The notes under the pieces were generated by a model, which had not been told where the DNA came from, did no database searches, and was given only the letters and a program-made list of their open reading frames with translations. This document shows, piece after piece, positions 8,747 to 16,279 of a stretch of 64,000 nucleotides of DNA. The stretch is from the NCBI GenBank assembly GCA_964526285.1, contig CAZGIW010000007.1:1-64000 (forward strand), given 5' to 3'. Source of the DNA: CAYMAZ01 sp964526285. GTDB lineage: Bacteria > Bacteroidota > Bacteroidia > Bacteroidales > DTU049. A program made the position numbers and the translations under genes. Each line of letters opens with the position of its first letter. Within the stretch, counting starts at the first letter, position 1.

Positions 8747-9799
8747 CTAATGCTGATTTTTCAGTCTTTCTACTGCTGCATCATAGACTCTTTTCATTCC
8801 TTCTCTGGTTGAAATACGAGGTTTCCATCCAAATTTTTCAGTCACCAAATCCATATTGGCATATCTTGAGTGAACACCAACTGGTTTATCAAGTAAAGGT
8901 TTGATTGTTGGTTTGTATCCTGCAAATTCGGTGAATAATTCGATTATATCAAGAAAACTGGTGAGCTTTCCCGAACCGATATTCCATCCTGAGCCGTCAG
9001 ATACTTTGTCCATCAATATAAAAATTAAATCAATAACATCGTCAATGTGAACAAAATCGCGTGCTTGTTTTCCGCTTCCCCATACTTCGAATGGATCTTC
9101 CATGTTTGCTGCTCTGGCTGCAATTGCAGGCACGGGATAACTTAAGTCCTGATCTTCTCCGTAGCCGGAAAATGGCCGGATACAAACAACACGGAGTCCG
9201 TAGTGTTTTGCTGCAATCTGTGCCAAAAACTCACCTGTCATTTTTGACCAGCCATATGTCATATCAGGAACACCAAGATTTTTTGTGAAATCAATATCAC
9301 CTTCACTTAGTGCAATTGCATCACTTTCAGTTTGAAGGCTTATTGGGTATGCAGCACTTGAACTTGGATATAGCACTCGTTCGGGTTGATTGCGGCAAAG
9401 CCAGTAGAAAAATTCTGCATCTATTGATAAATCAAGGGCAACCTGCATAGGATCACCATCAATTTTTGCACGACCACCAACTATTGCTGCAAAGTGAAAA
9501 ACATCTGCAAATTTCTCAAAATCAAGACCATATGTGTCCTGAATATAGCGCGGATTGTCGCGAAGATAAAACAATAACACCCTGAAATCTCCTTTCCAGA
9601 AATAAATTCGTTTATGAACATCAACAATTTCAATGTCATTCATGGGAGAGGAAGTATACCCCGGAAACCACTCTGATGGGTGAATCCCAATTGACAAATC
9701 ATCAACCATAAAAATGTGGTCTTCAGTTGTTTCAATAAGTCGTTTTACCATGTTGCGTCCCACAAATCCGCATGCTCCTGTTACCAAATGTATTCTCAT
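8747..9799 (-). CDS. NAD-dependent epimerase/dehydratase (extended SDR)
   Basis: A 350-aa extended short-chain dehydrogenase. The NAD-binding motif GACGFVG is at residues 8-14, VDDLSIG follows the second strand, and the catalytic tyrosine-lysine pair is in YGWSKMTGE. VCIRPFSGYGEDQD and RDFVHIDDVIDLI are typical of nucleotide-sugar 4-epimerases and decarboxylases. It makes or modifies a nucleotide sugar for the neighbouring glycosyltransferases; the exact reaction is undetermined. The longest frame begins at 9841, but a minus-strand -7 box covers 9839-9846, so the methionine at 9799, directly before RIHLVTGACGF, is the better start. Confidence 0.88.
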   Translation of the reverse strand: MRIHLVTGACGFVGRNMVKRLIETTEDHIFMVDDLSIGIHPSEWFPGYTSSPMNDIEIVDVHKRIYFWKGDFRVLLFYLRDNPRYIQDTYGLDFEKFADVFHFAAIVGGRAKIDGDPMQVALDLSIDAEFFYWLCRNQPERVLYPSSSAAYPISLQTESDAIALSEGDIDFTKNLGVPDMTYGWSKMTGEFLAQIAAKHYGLRVVCIRPFSGYGEDQDLSYPVPAIAARAANMEDPFEVWGSGKQARDFVHIDDVIDLIFILMDKVSDGSGWNIGSGKLTSFLDIIELFTEFAGYKPTIKPLLDKPVGVHSRYANMDLVTEKFGWKPRISTREGMKRVYDAAVERLKNQH

Positions 9800-9838
9800 G
9801 ATATTTTGATATTTTAAATAGTTATTATGATTTTGCCA

Positions 9839-9846
9839 CAAAGATA
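9839..9846 (-). promoter_or_regulatory. -7 box TATCTTTG upstream of epimerase gene
   Basis: A TAnnTTTG match on the minus strand ending 39 nt before the chosen start at 9799. It overlaps the 5' end of the longest open frame and so argues against that start. Confidence 0.6.
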
Positions 9847-9904
9847 AAACATTTTTTACATCAGTTCTTTAATAATAAAACAAAATTTGAATGATATAAT
9901 TTCT

Positions 9905-9912
9905 TAATTTTG
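9905..9912 (+). promoter_or_regulatory. -7 box TAATTTTG upstream of gmhA
   Basis: A TAnnTTTG match ending 30 nt before the ATG at 9943. It overlaps a TTG codon at 9910 that could otherwise be taken as the start. Confidence 0.6.
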
Positions 9913-9942
9913 CTTATTGTTTTAATAGAAAAATTCCCTGCA

Positions 9943-10512
9943 ATGCAAATAAAGAAAAGAATTGAGCAGTCTTCTGTATTATTAAATAAATTACACTCAG
10001 ATGAAAAACTCATTCAAATTATTGAAGATGTTATTCGTGCTGCCGCTGGTGTATTTCATCAGGGAGGCAGAATGTTACTCTGTGGCAATGGCGGTAGTGC
10101 TGCTGACGCACAGCATATTGCAGCCGAATTGTCAGGCAGATTCAAGACAGACAGACCGCCACTCGATGCAGAAGCTTTGCATGTAAACACATCATATCTC
10201 ACTGCTGTGGCAAATGATTATGGTTTTGATGTGGTGTATGAACGACTTGTTCAGGCCAAAGGAAGAGAAGGGGATATGTTGATTGCTATTTCAACTTCAG
10301 GAAATTCAGAAAATATTATTAAGGCCATGATTGCAGCTCGTGAAAAAAATATGATAGTTGTAGCCATGACCGGAAAGTCGGGTGGCAAAATGAAAGATTT
10401 CTGTGATTTTCTCATAAATGTTCCTTCCGATGATACACCTTTTGTACAGGAGATGCATATTATTGTCGGTCACATTTTGTGTGGTGAAATTGAAAAATTG
10501 TTTGTATATTAA
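9943..10512 (+). CDS. gmhA: D-sedoheptulose-7-phosphate isomerase
   Basis: A 189-aa single SIS-domain protein, the usual GmhA size. CGNGGSAADAQHIAAELSGR spans about residues 47-66 and carries the His and Glu that bind zinc in E. coli GmhA; the phosphate-binding STSGNS loop follows, and the C-terminal helix has the conserved Gln/His pattern QEMHIIVGH. It converts sedoheptulose-7-phosphate to D-glycero-D-manno-heptose-7-phosphate, the first step toward heptose for LPS core or glycoproteins. It is divergent from the epimerase/glycosyltransferase transcript. No other heptose genes (hldE, gmhB) are in the window. ATG 9943 is chosen because the -7 box at 9905-9912 overlaps the earlier TTG. Confidence 0.92.
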   Translation: MQIKKRIEQSSVLLNKLHSDEKLIQIIEDVIRAAAGVFHQGGRMLLCGNGGSAADAQHIAAELSGRFKTDRPPLDAEALHVNTSYLTAVANDYGFDVVYERLVQAKGREGDMLIAISTSGNSENIIKAMIAAREKNMIVVAMTGKSGGKMKDFCDFLINVPSDDTPFVQEMHIIVGHILCGEIEKLFVY

Positions 10513-10519
10513 TTCTGAA

Positions 10520-11077
10520 ATGAAAATTATGAAAATCATCTTTATTATATTAGGTATCATTGTATTGATACTTGCAGTCCTCATTGTGGTGCCCTGTTTT
10601 GCACGAACAAAGAAAAAAATGGATTTGCCCACTGTTAAACATCTTGAGATTGAGAAATTTATGGGTGTATGGTATGAAATTGCCCGTTTCCCCCATAAAT
10701 TTGAAAAGGATCTTGTTGGAGTTACTGCAACCTATGAGATGAAAAGCAATGGACAGATTTCAGTTCTGAATCAGGGCTACAAACATACTCTTGATGGAAA
10801 ACAAAAAAACGCAAAGGGAAGAGCAAGAATGCCCAATGCTCATGAACCAGGCTTTTTACAAGTAACATTTTTTCTTTGCTTTTGGGCTGATTATCTGGTA
10901 CTTGAGCTGGATGAAAATTATCAATATGCATTGATTGGGAGTTCAACTCCTGATTATTTATGGATTTTATGCAGACAACCGCAGATGGATGAACATACAT
11001 ATAACATGCTTGTGGAAAAAGCTAAAGATTTCGGATATGATATCAGTAAACTGGAAAGAGTTAAGCAGGCTATATAG
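10520..11077 (+). CDS. Lipocalin (Blc-like), membrane-anchored
   Basis: A 185-aa protein; an alternative ATG lies at 10529. One N-terminal hydrophobic helix (about 5-28) ends VVPCF, which is a poor lipobox, so a plain membrane anchor is likelier than lipidation. The lipocalin core shows all the Blc landmarks: FMGVWYEIARFPHKFE, the GVTATYEM strand, VLNQGYKH, and a C-terminal YALIGSSTPDYLWILCRQP. Blc lipocalins bind fatty acids or lysophospholipids at the envelope, often under stress. It starts 7 bp after gmhA and is likely co-transcribed. Confidence 0.9.
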   Translation: MKIMKIIFIILGIIVLILAVLIVVPCFARTKKKMDLPTVKHLEIEKFMGVWYEIARFPHKFEKDLVGVTATYEMKSNGQISVLNQGYKHTLDGKQKNAKGRARMPNAHEPGFLQVTFFLCFWADYLVLELDENYQYALIGSSTPDYLWILCRQPQMDEHTYNMLVEKAKDFGYDISKLERVKQAI

Positions 11078-11330
11078 CAGAAGGCAGACAATCAAAGTCA
11101 AAAAAAGCGTCGAAAATTGCAAATTTGTTTTGTTTTTCCTATACCTGTGAATGGTTTTCTTCAGAGGTTCTGTAATAAATTTTTTTTTACTAAAAAAAAA
11201 TATTATTAAATTTTGTGATTAAATATTTAAATTGTTGTAATTTAGCAATGATTTTGAAAAATAAAAAAAGAGAAGCATGTTTTTCATAATCAAAAAAATG
11301 ATTTCTGAAACACATTAAACACCAAAAGAT

Positions 11331-12278
11331 ATGAGAAAGTATTTAGTTTTTATGTTTTTATTGAGCATGTTGTTTTTTTTTCAATCATGTCAAAAAGAAC
11401 CAACTGCCGCTTTTATTCCATCAAAAACTACTGTTGAGGTAGGTGAAGTTGTTTCTTTTGATAATACTTCAACAAATGCCGTTAGTTTTCTTTGGAATTT
11501 TGGAGATCAAACTACATCAACTTTGAAAAGTCCCAGCCATAGCTATGATACGCCTGGCACTTATTTGGTTAGTCTGACAGCATATTCAAAAAAAGAAAAG
11601 AAAAAACATACAGTTTCAGAATTAATTCAAGTAAATGAAGCTATTCCAACAACAATTTCCGATATTGATGGAAATGAATATCAAATAGTAACAATTGGAA
11701 CACAGACATGGATGGCAGAGAATCTAAAGACTACCAGGTTAAGTAATGGGAATGCAATTTCAAACATTACAAGCGATTCTCAATGGAACTCAACTACATC
11801 TCCTGCCTATTGTTGGTACAACAATTCCCTAACTAATAAAGAACAATGGGGTGCATTATATAATTGGGCTGCTGTTAATACAGGGCTTTTATGTCCTGAA
11901 GGTTGGCATGTGCCATCCGACACAGAATGGGCTCAACTGGAAATGGTATTAGGGTTGCCATCAAATGAAGCCTATAATACAGGATGGAGGGGAACAGATC
12001 AGGGAAGTCAAATGGCAAGCAACAATACTTTATGGACGTCAGGAGCACTTGCCTCCGCTTCACAGTTTGGAACTTCAGGTTTTAATGCATTACCTGCTGG
12101 CAGAAGAAATGATGATGGTGCCTTTGTTTTAATGAATGAGTTTGCAATTTGGTGGTCTTCGACTCAAAACTATTCATATAATGCGTTTTACAGAAGTATA
12201 GTCTGGAACGATACCAAAGTAGGAAGACAAACATTTATGAAAGAACATGGCTTCTCAATCCGATGTGTTAAGAACTAA
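11331..12278 (+). CDS. PKD- and FISUMP-domain lipoprotein
   Basis: A 315-aa protein with a lipoprotein signal (FFFQSC, Cys at about residue 20). Residues about 25-105 are a PKD domain with SFLWNFGDQTTS and SYDTPGTYLVSL. Residues about 112-315 are a FISUMP domain (Fibrobacter succinogenes major paralogous domain) with IGTQTWMAENLKT, WGALYNWAAV, CPEGWHVPSDTEW, AGRRNDDG and the C-terminal GFSIRCVKN. Such proteins are displayed on the outer surface of Bacteroidota and Fibrobacteres; their ligand is unknown. It stands alone, with 253 bp of AT-rich sequence before it and 285 bp after it in which I see nothing but a promoter for the next gene. Confidence 0.88.
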   Translation: MRKYLVFMFLLSMLFFFQSCQKEPTAAFIPSKTTVEVGEVVSFDNTSTNAVSFLWNFGDQTTSTLKSPSHSYDTPGTYLVSLTAYSKKEKKKHTVSELIQVNEAIPTTISDIDGNEYQIVTIGTQTWMAENLKTTRLSNGNAISNITSDSQWNSTTSPAYCWYNNSLTNKEQWGALYNWAAVNTGLLCPEGWHVPSDTEWAQLEMVLGLPSNEAYNTGWRGTDQGSQMASNNTLWTSGALASASQFGTSGFNALPAGRRNDDGAFVLMNEFAIWWSSTQNYSYNAFYRSIVWNDTKVGRQTFMKEHGFSIRCVKN

Positions 12279-12536
12279 TCTATATTATGTATTAAAAGCA
12301 TAGAATGGTTGACGGTTTGAGAAAAAAATAGTAGTCTCCTATTCTTAATTAATAGAACCTTTTAAAAGCATTGGTCTTTCAGCACTTGTTTAAATAATTA
12401 AAAGAGTTTTAACACTGCTGACAGATAAGATTTTTGGTTTTCTTTTACTACAAGCGCACAGAAAAAAAAAAGATTACATAAAATCAAAAACATGTTACAT
12501 ACTGAAATGATTTTTTTCCCTATTTAGCAAAATACT

Positions 12537-12544
12537 TATTTTTG
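12537..12544 (+). promoter_or_regulatory. -7 box TATTTTTG upstream of yebC
   Basis: A TAnnTTTG match 19 nt before the ATG at 12564, at the end of a 285-bp AT-rich intergenic region that otherwise shows no recognisable feature. Confidence 0.6.
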
Positions 12545-12563
12545 CAAATCAAAAAAACACATT

Positions 12564-13292
12564 ATGGGAAGAGCATTTGAATACAGAAAAGCACGAAAAA
12601 TGAAAAGATGGGGAAATATGTCACGCGTATTTACCCGACTTGGAAGAGATATTGAAATTGCAGTGAAAGAAGGTGGTCCTGACCCCGCTGCCAATTCAAA
12701 ACTCAGACTGCTGATTCAGACAGCACGTAGCGAAAACATGCCCAAAGATAATGTGGAACGAGCTATAAAACGTGCCACTTCAAAAGAAGCAAAAGACTAT
12801 AAAGAAGTGATGTTTGAAGGAAAAGCATCCCATGGTGTTGTTGTCATTGTTGAAACAGCAACTGATAATAATCAGCGAACTGTTGCCAATGTGAGAGCAA
12901 TTTTTACAAAATATGGAGGCAATCTCGGAACATCTGGAATGGCAGATTTTCTCTTCGACAGAGTGTGCATCTTTAAAGTTGAAATGAAAGAAGGATTGGA
13001 TCTGGAAGAACTGGAACTGGAACTTATTGATTTTGGGGTAGAAGAAGTGTTTGTGGATGATAATGAAATCCATATCTATGCTGAATTTCAGAGTTTTGGC
13101 CCAATCCAGAAATATCTGGAAGAAAATCAATTTGATATTCTTACTTTTAATTTTGAACGTATCCCCAAAGAAACAAAAGAATTATCAGAAGAACATGCCG
13201 CCGAAGTGGAAAAACTTCTTGAAAAACTTGATGAAGACGATGATGTGGTCAATGTGTTTCATAATATGAAACACATTGAAGAAAAAATTTGA
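12564..13292 (+). CDS. yebC: YebC/PmpR family regulatory protein
   Basis: A 242-aa protein of standard family length. The conserved opening (RKARKMKRWGNMSRVFTRLG in place of the usual KAAKRGKIFTKL wording) is followed by ARSENMPKDNVERAIKRAT and EGKASHGVVVIVE. The acidic C-terminal third is normal. YebC proteins are DNA-binding regulators in some bacteria and have more recently been linked to relief of ribosome stalling. They are cytoplasmic. It is monocistronic, between two promoter boxes. Confidence 0.93.
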   Translation: MGRAFEYRKARKMKRWGNMSRVFTRLGRDIEIAVKEGGPDPAANSKLRLLIQTARSENMPKDNVERAIKRATSKEAKDYKEVMFEGKASHGVVVIVETATDNNQRTVANVRAIFTKYGGNLGTSGMADFLFDRVCIFKVEMKEGLDLEELELELIDFGVEEVFVDDNEIHIYAEFQSFGPIQKYLEENQFDILTFNFERIPKETKELSEEHAAEVEKLLEKLDEDDDVVNVFHNMKHIEEKI

Positions 13293-13309
13293 GTATTTGT
13301 ATTTTTTTG

Positions 13310-13317
13310 TATTTTTG
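13310..13317 (+). promoter_or_regulatory. -7 box TATTTTTG with possible -33 TTTG, upstream of lipoprotein gene
   Basis: A TAnnTTTG match ending 11 nt before the ATG at 13329. A TTTG at 13288-13291 lies 18 nt upstream of the box, a plausible -33 element. The leader would be only about 6 nt. Confidence 0.65.
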
Positions 13318-13328
13318 AAAAAAAAATT

Positions 13329-14033
13329 ATGAAAAAATTTTTGTTTGTTTTCGCTTTATCATCATTGGTACTCACCTATGTGTCATGCAAAAAAGATGAT
13401 GACAATATTGATGATGAACCACAGGGTGAAGTCTTGCCCCCTGATAATGAAGTAATTACTGGTACTGTTGAGGGTACCATTCATCCAACACAGTATGATG
13501 AAAATCAGTCTCAAACTACTGTGACAATCAGTCGGTTGTGTCACACCGTTGAAAAGTTTGTGGAGCTTCAAAACCAGATAGCTGTCACTCCCCAGGGTGC
13601 TGTTGTAATGGTTATTGTTGCCATGAGAATCATTCAGCAATACCCCATTGAAGGGACAAAATGTCTCACAGCCACCTGCACATATCCCTTAACTATGGAA
13701 TCAACAGTGGAAGGTAGTTATAACGGAGAAATTGTGACTGAAACAACAATCTTAAAGGGAAATCTGACCAATTATCCCAGATTACCTTTTATCTATTACC
13801 AGGGTGCATCACCTCAAAATGGGTATACTCCAAACGGACCTCCTTATGTGGTGAAAATGTATACCAATTCAAGCAGCTATTCACAGACTTCACAGGGAAC
13901 AAATATTAAGCTTTTTGTGGAAACACTGGGTGCCGATAGCAACAGACCATGCAGAGTTGTAAAGGTTGGCAACATTTATAAAGTTGCTGAATTCAGCTCG
14001 CTATATCTTTCTTACAAACCAATTACGCAATAA
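13329..14033 (+). CDS. Hypothetical lipoprotein
   Basis: A 234-aa protein with a lipoprotein signal (TYVSC, Cys at about residue 20) followed by a Lys/Asp-rich linker (KKDDDNIDDEP). The rest looks beta-rich with no cytoplasmic or membrane features. I do not recognise a family. It begins a run of four closely spaced genes for exported proteins (13329 to 16246), all in one direction, which suggests a shared transcript from the box at 13310-13317. Confidence 0.7.
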   Translation: MKKFLFVFALSSLVLTYVSCKKDDDNIDDEPQGEVLPPDNEVITGTVEGTIHPTQYDENQSQTTVTISRLCHTVEKFVELQNQIAVTPQGAVVMVIVAMRIIQQYPIEGTKCLTATCTYPLTMESTVEGSYNGEIVTETTILKGNLTNYPRLPFIYYQGASPQNGYTPNGPPYVVKMYTNSSSYSQTSQGTNIKLFVETLGADSNRPCRVVKVGNIYKVAEFSSLYLSYKPITQ

Positions 14034-14056
14034 AAGACCATTTCTGGTTTTTTTTA

Positions 14057-14572
14057 ATGATACGATTTGCATTTTGTTTAATATTGGCTTTTGCCCTTTA
14101 CAATAATTTCAATGTTGCAGCGCAGGATACAACCAATACTATGCGAAAAAACCTTATCTATGTTGAAGCCGGAGGTGTTGCCGGCTATATGTCACTCAAC
14201 TATGAGCGAATTTTGTTTCTTAGAGATAAATCAGCCATCTCTGCAAAAATTGGATACAGCACATATCATCTGACTGATGGAAACAAGAAATTCAATCCCG
14301 ACATTATCCTGCCTGTTGGTGTAAATTATTTGTTTATTCATAAACCCGGATTCATAATCGGGGCAGGGCAAATGTATACCGGGATATTGAAATTCAACAG
14401 AGAATCACTCAGTTTCCAGAGAGAAAATAATTTTCACACTTTTTTTTCTGCTGGTATTACAAATATGTTTTTCAATGATAGATTATTATTGAGAATCACA
14501 TATACTCCTGTTTTGGAAAACAATCAGAAATATATGCATTTTCTGGGTGTCTCAATAGGTTATTCATTTTAA
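14057..14572 (+). CDS. Hypothetical outer-membrane beta-barrel-like protein
   Basis: A 171-aa protein with a Sec signal peptide ending near NVAAQ and alternating hydrophobic strands typical of small outer-membrane barrels: NLIYVEAGGVAGYMSLNYER at the start and a C-terminal strand ending in phenylalanine (GVSIGYSF), the usual Bam signal. No family name can be assigned. It is 23 bp after the preceding lipoprotein gene and 7 bp before the GDPD gene. Confidence 0.7.
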   Translation: MIRFAFCLILAFALYNNFNVAAQDTTNTMRKNLIYVEAGGVAGYMSLNYERILFLRDKSAISAKIGYSTYHLTDGNKKFNPDIILPVGVNYLFIHKPGFIIGAGQMYTGILKFNRESLSFQRENNFHTFFSAGITNMFFNDRLLLRITYTPVLENNQKYMHFLGVSIGYSF

Positions 14573-14579
14573 ATTTGTT

Positions 14580-15407
14580 ATGATGAAATTGTTTGTTGTT
14601 TTAAGTTGGTTGTTTTTTTTTGTGGCCTGCACCAAGGAAACATACGATGTTGTCAATCTCAATGACAATGCAATTTCAAAGCTGGGACATGGAGGCATGG
14701 GAATTGGAAATCTCTATCCAATGAATAGTATGGAGTCACTCACAAAATGTTTGAATCTTGGAGTGGATGGTGTTGAATTTGACGTGCAGCTTACAAAGGA
14801 CAATGTGCTGATTGCATTTCACGACAGGGATATGAGCGGAATTTCATCAAACAGCGGGTTGGTCAGGTCTAAAACATGGGATGAAATAAAAGGTTCAACT
14901 TATACAAATATACCTTTTACTTCATATGATGTGGTGTCTGTTGATGAAATTTTTTCTGCCTTTTCCGGTAATAAGAAATATCTTTATACATTTGACTGTA
15001 AACTTTATTATGAAAATGAAATTTTCGAGCATTATTGTGATGATTTTATTCATGCAATTATTGATATTGTGGAAAAACATAACCTTGAAAATAATGTTCT
15101 CATAGAATCAAACAATACATATTTTTTAAAAACAATGCAGGAATTAAAGCCTGATTTCAAGTTGTTCATTTATCCGCAAACATTTGAAGATGGATTGCAA
15201 ATAGCCAAAGATTTGAACTTGTATGGAATCACCATTTCAAATGATAAAATTTCAGCTCAGCAGGTAGCACTTGCCCATGCACATAATATCAGAATTACAC
15301 TCTGGAATGTTAAAAACAAAAAGCAAAACATTGACGCCATTAAGAAAAACCCCGATTACATTCAAACAGATGATGTGAGGAGTTTGTTAAAGTTACTCAA
15401 AAATTAA
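14580..15407 (+). CDS. Glycerophosphodiester phosphodiesterase family lipoprotein
   Basis: A 275-aa protein with a lipoprotein signal (FFVAC, Cys17). The GDPD catalytic set is visible: His37 in GHGG, the Asn/Glu of MNSMES, Glu66 and Asp68 in GVEFDVQLTKD and His81 in AFHDRD, with a C-terminal TLWNVKN followed by PDYIQTDD. GDPDs hydrolyse glycerophosphodiesters to glycerol-3-phosphate and an alcohol using a metal. Lipidation suggests it works at the periplasmic or outer-membrane face, scavenging head groups. A second ATG at 14583 is equally possible as start. Confidence 0.9.
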   Translation: MMKLFVVLSWLFFFVACTKETYDVVNLNDNAISKLGHGGMGIGNLYPMNSMESLTKCLNLGVDGVEFDVQLTKDNVLIAFHDRDMSGISSNSGLVRSKTWDEIKGSTYTNIPFTSYDVVSVDEIFSAFSGNKKYLYTFDCKLYYENEIFEHYCDDFIHAIIDIVEKHNLENNVLIESNNTYFLKTMQELKPDFKLFIYPQTFEDGLQIAKDLNLYGITISNDKISAQQVALAHAHNIRITLWNVKNKKQNIDAIKKNPDYIQTDDVRSLLKLLKN

Positions 15408-15412
15408 AACAA

Positions 15413-16246
15413 ATGAAATCAACATTTATTAGTTTAGCAATTTTTGTGATTTTTTTCAATGTTTCCCATGTGTTGAAATCACAGGAGAACAAGTTGCCAG
15501 ATGAAGAAACACTTAATCTCATTCACGATTCAATATTAAATGAAGCCGAAGTTTTGTATTATTTTGAGTTGGCAGCATGGGTTAGTATTGATAGTGCATT
15601 GTATGACCCGGAAATTGAAAAAATCATCGGAGGATACATTGTTTATGAAATTGAGAATGGAGTAAAATCAATTGTTTTTTCTGAAAATCTGGAGTATGTA
15701 ATTCTTGAAATGGACTATGAGTTCGGCAACCAAGATTATGTTTTCTTTAGTAAAGAGAAAAGATCTGTGACGGAGAAAGAAGCACATCTGGTGAATATAA
15801 GGGATAAAATTATTGACAATATTATCAGAGAGAAGTACAAGGTGATTCAATACGAAAACTATACTTTTAATACAGTTTTGCTGGAAAAGGATTTTGGCTA
15901 CAGGTTTTATTTGTTGACAGGAACAACACTTAACTGGGTTGTGCCCTTTGGTAATGACTACTTGTTTGAAACAGATTTTGAGGGGGATATTACAAAGTAC
16001 AAAAGAATCCATCAAACCCTGATAAATTTTGAAATTTATACAGATGAAGGGCATGAGGTGGTTTCTCATATGCATAGTCATCTCAAATCAGAGCCCTATA
16101 TAACAGCAACAGATATTTGCACTTTCAGGTTGTATGCCCGATTATATGATCTTGACAATTTTATTGTTTATTCAACATTTTATGGTAAATATTTCATGTA
16201 TATTCTGAAAAGTAATACCATAATTGTTATGGACAAATTTGATTAA
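15413..16246 (+). CDS. Hypothetical secreted protein
   Basis: A 277-aa protein with an N-terminal signal peptide (hydrophobic residues 5-18, probable cleavage near KSQ). The mature part is acidic and aromatic-rich, without transmembrane segments or motifs that I recognise. It starts 5 bp after the GDPD gene, so it is most likely part of the same transcript, and it ends just before a new promoter box. Function unknown. Confidence 0.65.
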   Translation: MKSTFISLAIFVIFFNVSHVLKSQENKLPDEETLNLIHDSILNEAEVLYYFELAAWVSIDSALYDPEIEKIIGGYIVYEIENGVKSIVFSENLEYVILEMDYEFGNQDYVFFSKEKRSVTEKEAHLVNIRDKIIDNIIREKYKVIQYENYTFNTVLLEKDFGYRFYLLTGTTLNWVVPFGNDYLFETDFEGDITKYKRIHQTLINFEIYTDEGHEVVSHMHSHLKSEPYITATDICTFRLYARLYDLDNFIVYSTFYGKYFMYILKSNTIIVMDKFD

Positions 16247-16252
16247 AATGAT

Positions 16253-16260
16253 TAACTTTG
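16253..16260 (+). promoter_or_regulatory. -7 box TAACTTTG upstream of CotH-family gene
   Basis: A TAnnTTTG match ending 19 nt before the ATG at 16280, immediately after the previous stop codon. Confidence 0.5.
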
Positions 16261-16279
16261 AAATCAGATTTATTGTCTT

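Noticed and set aside
10418..10519. Open frame extending the lipocalin upstream into gmhA
   Set aside because: It overlaps the end of gmhA in another frame and lacks family similarity; the membrane-anchor start at 10520 is natural.
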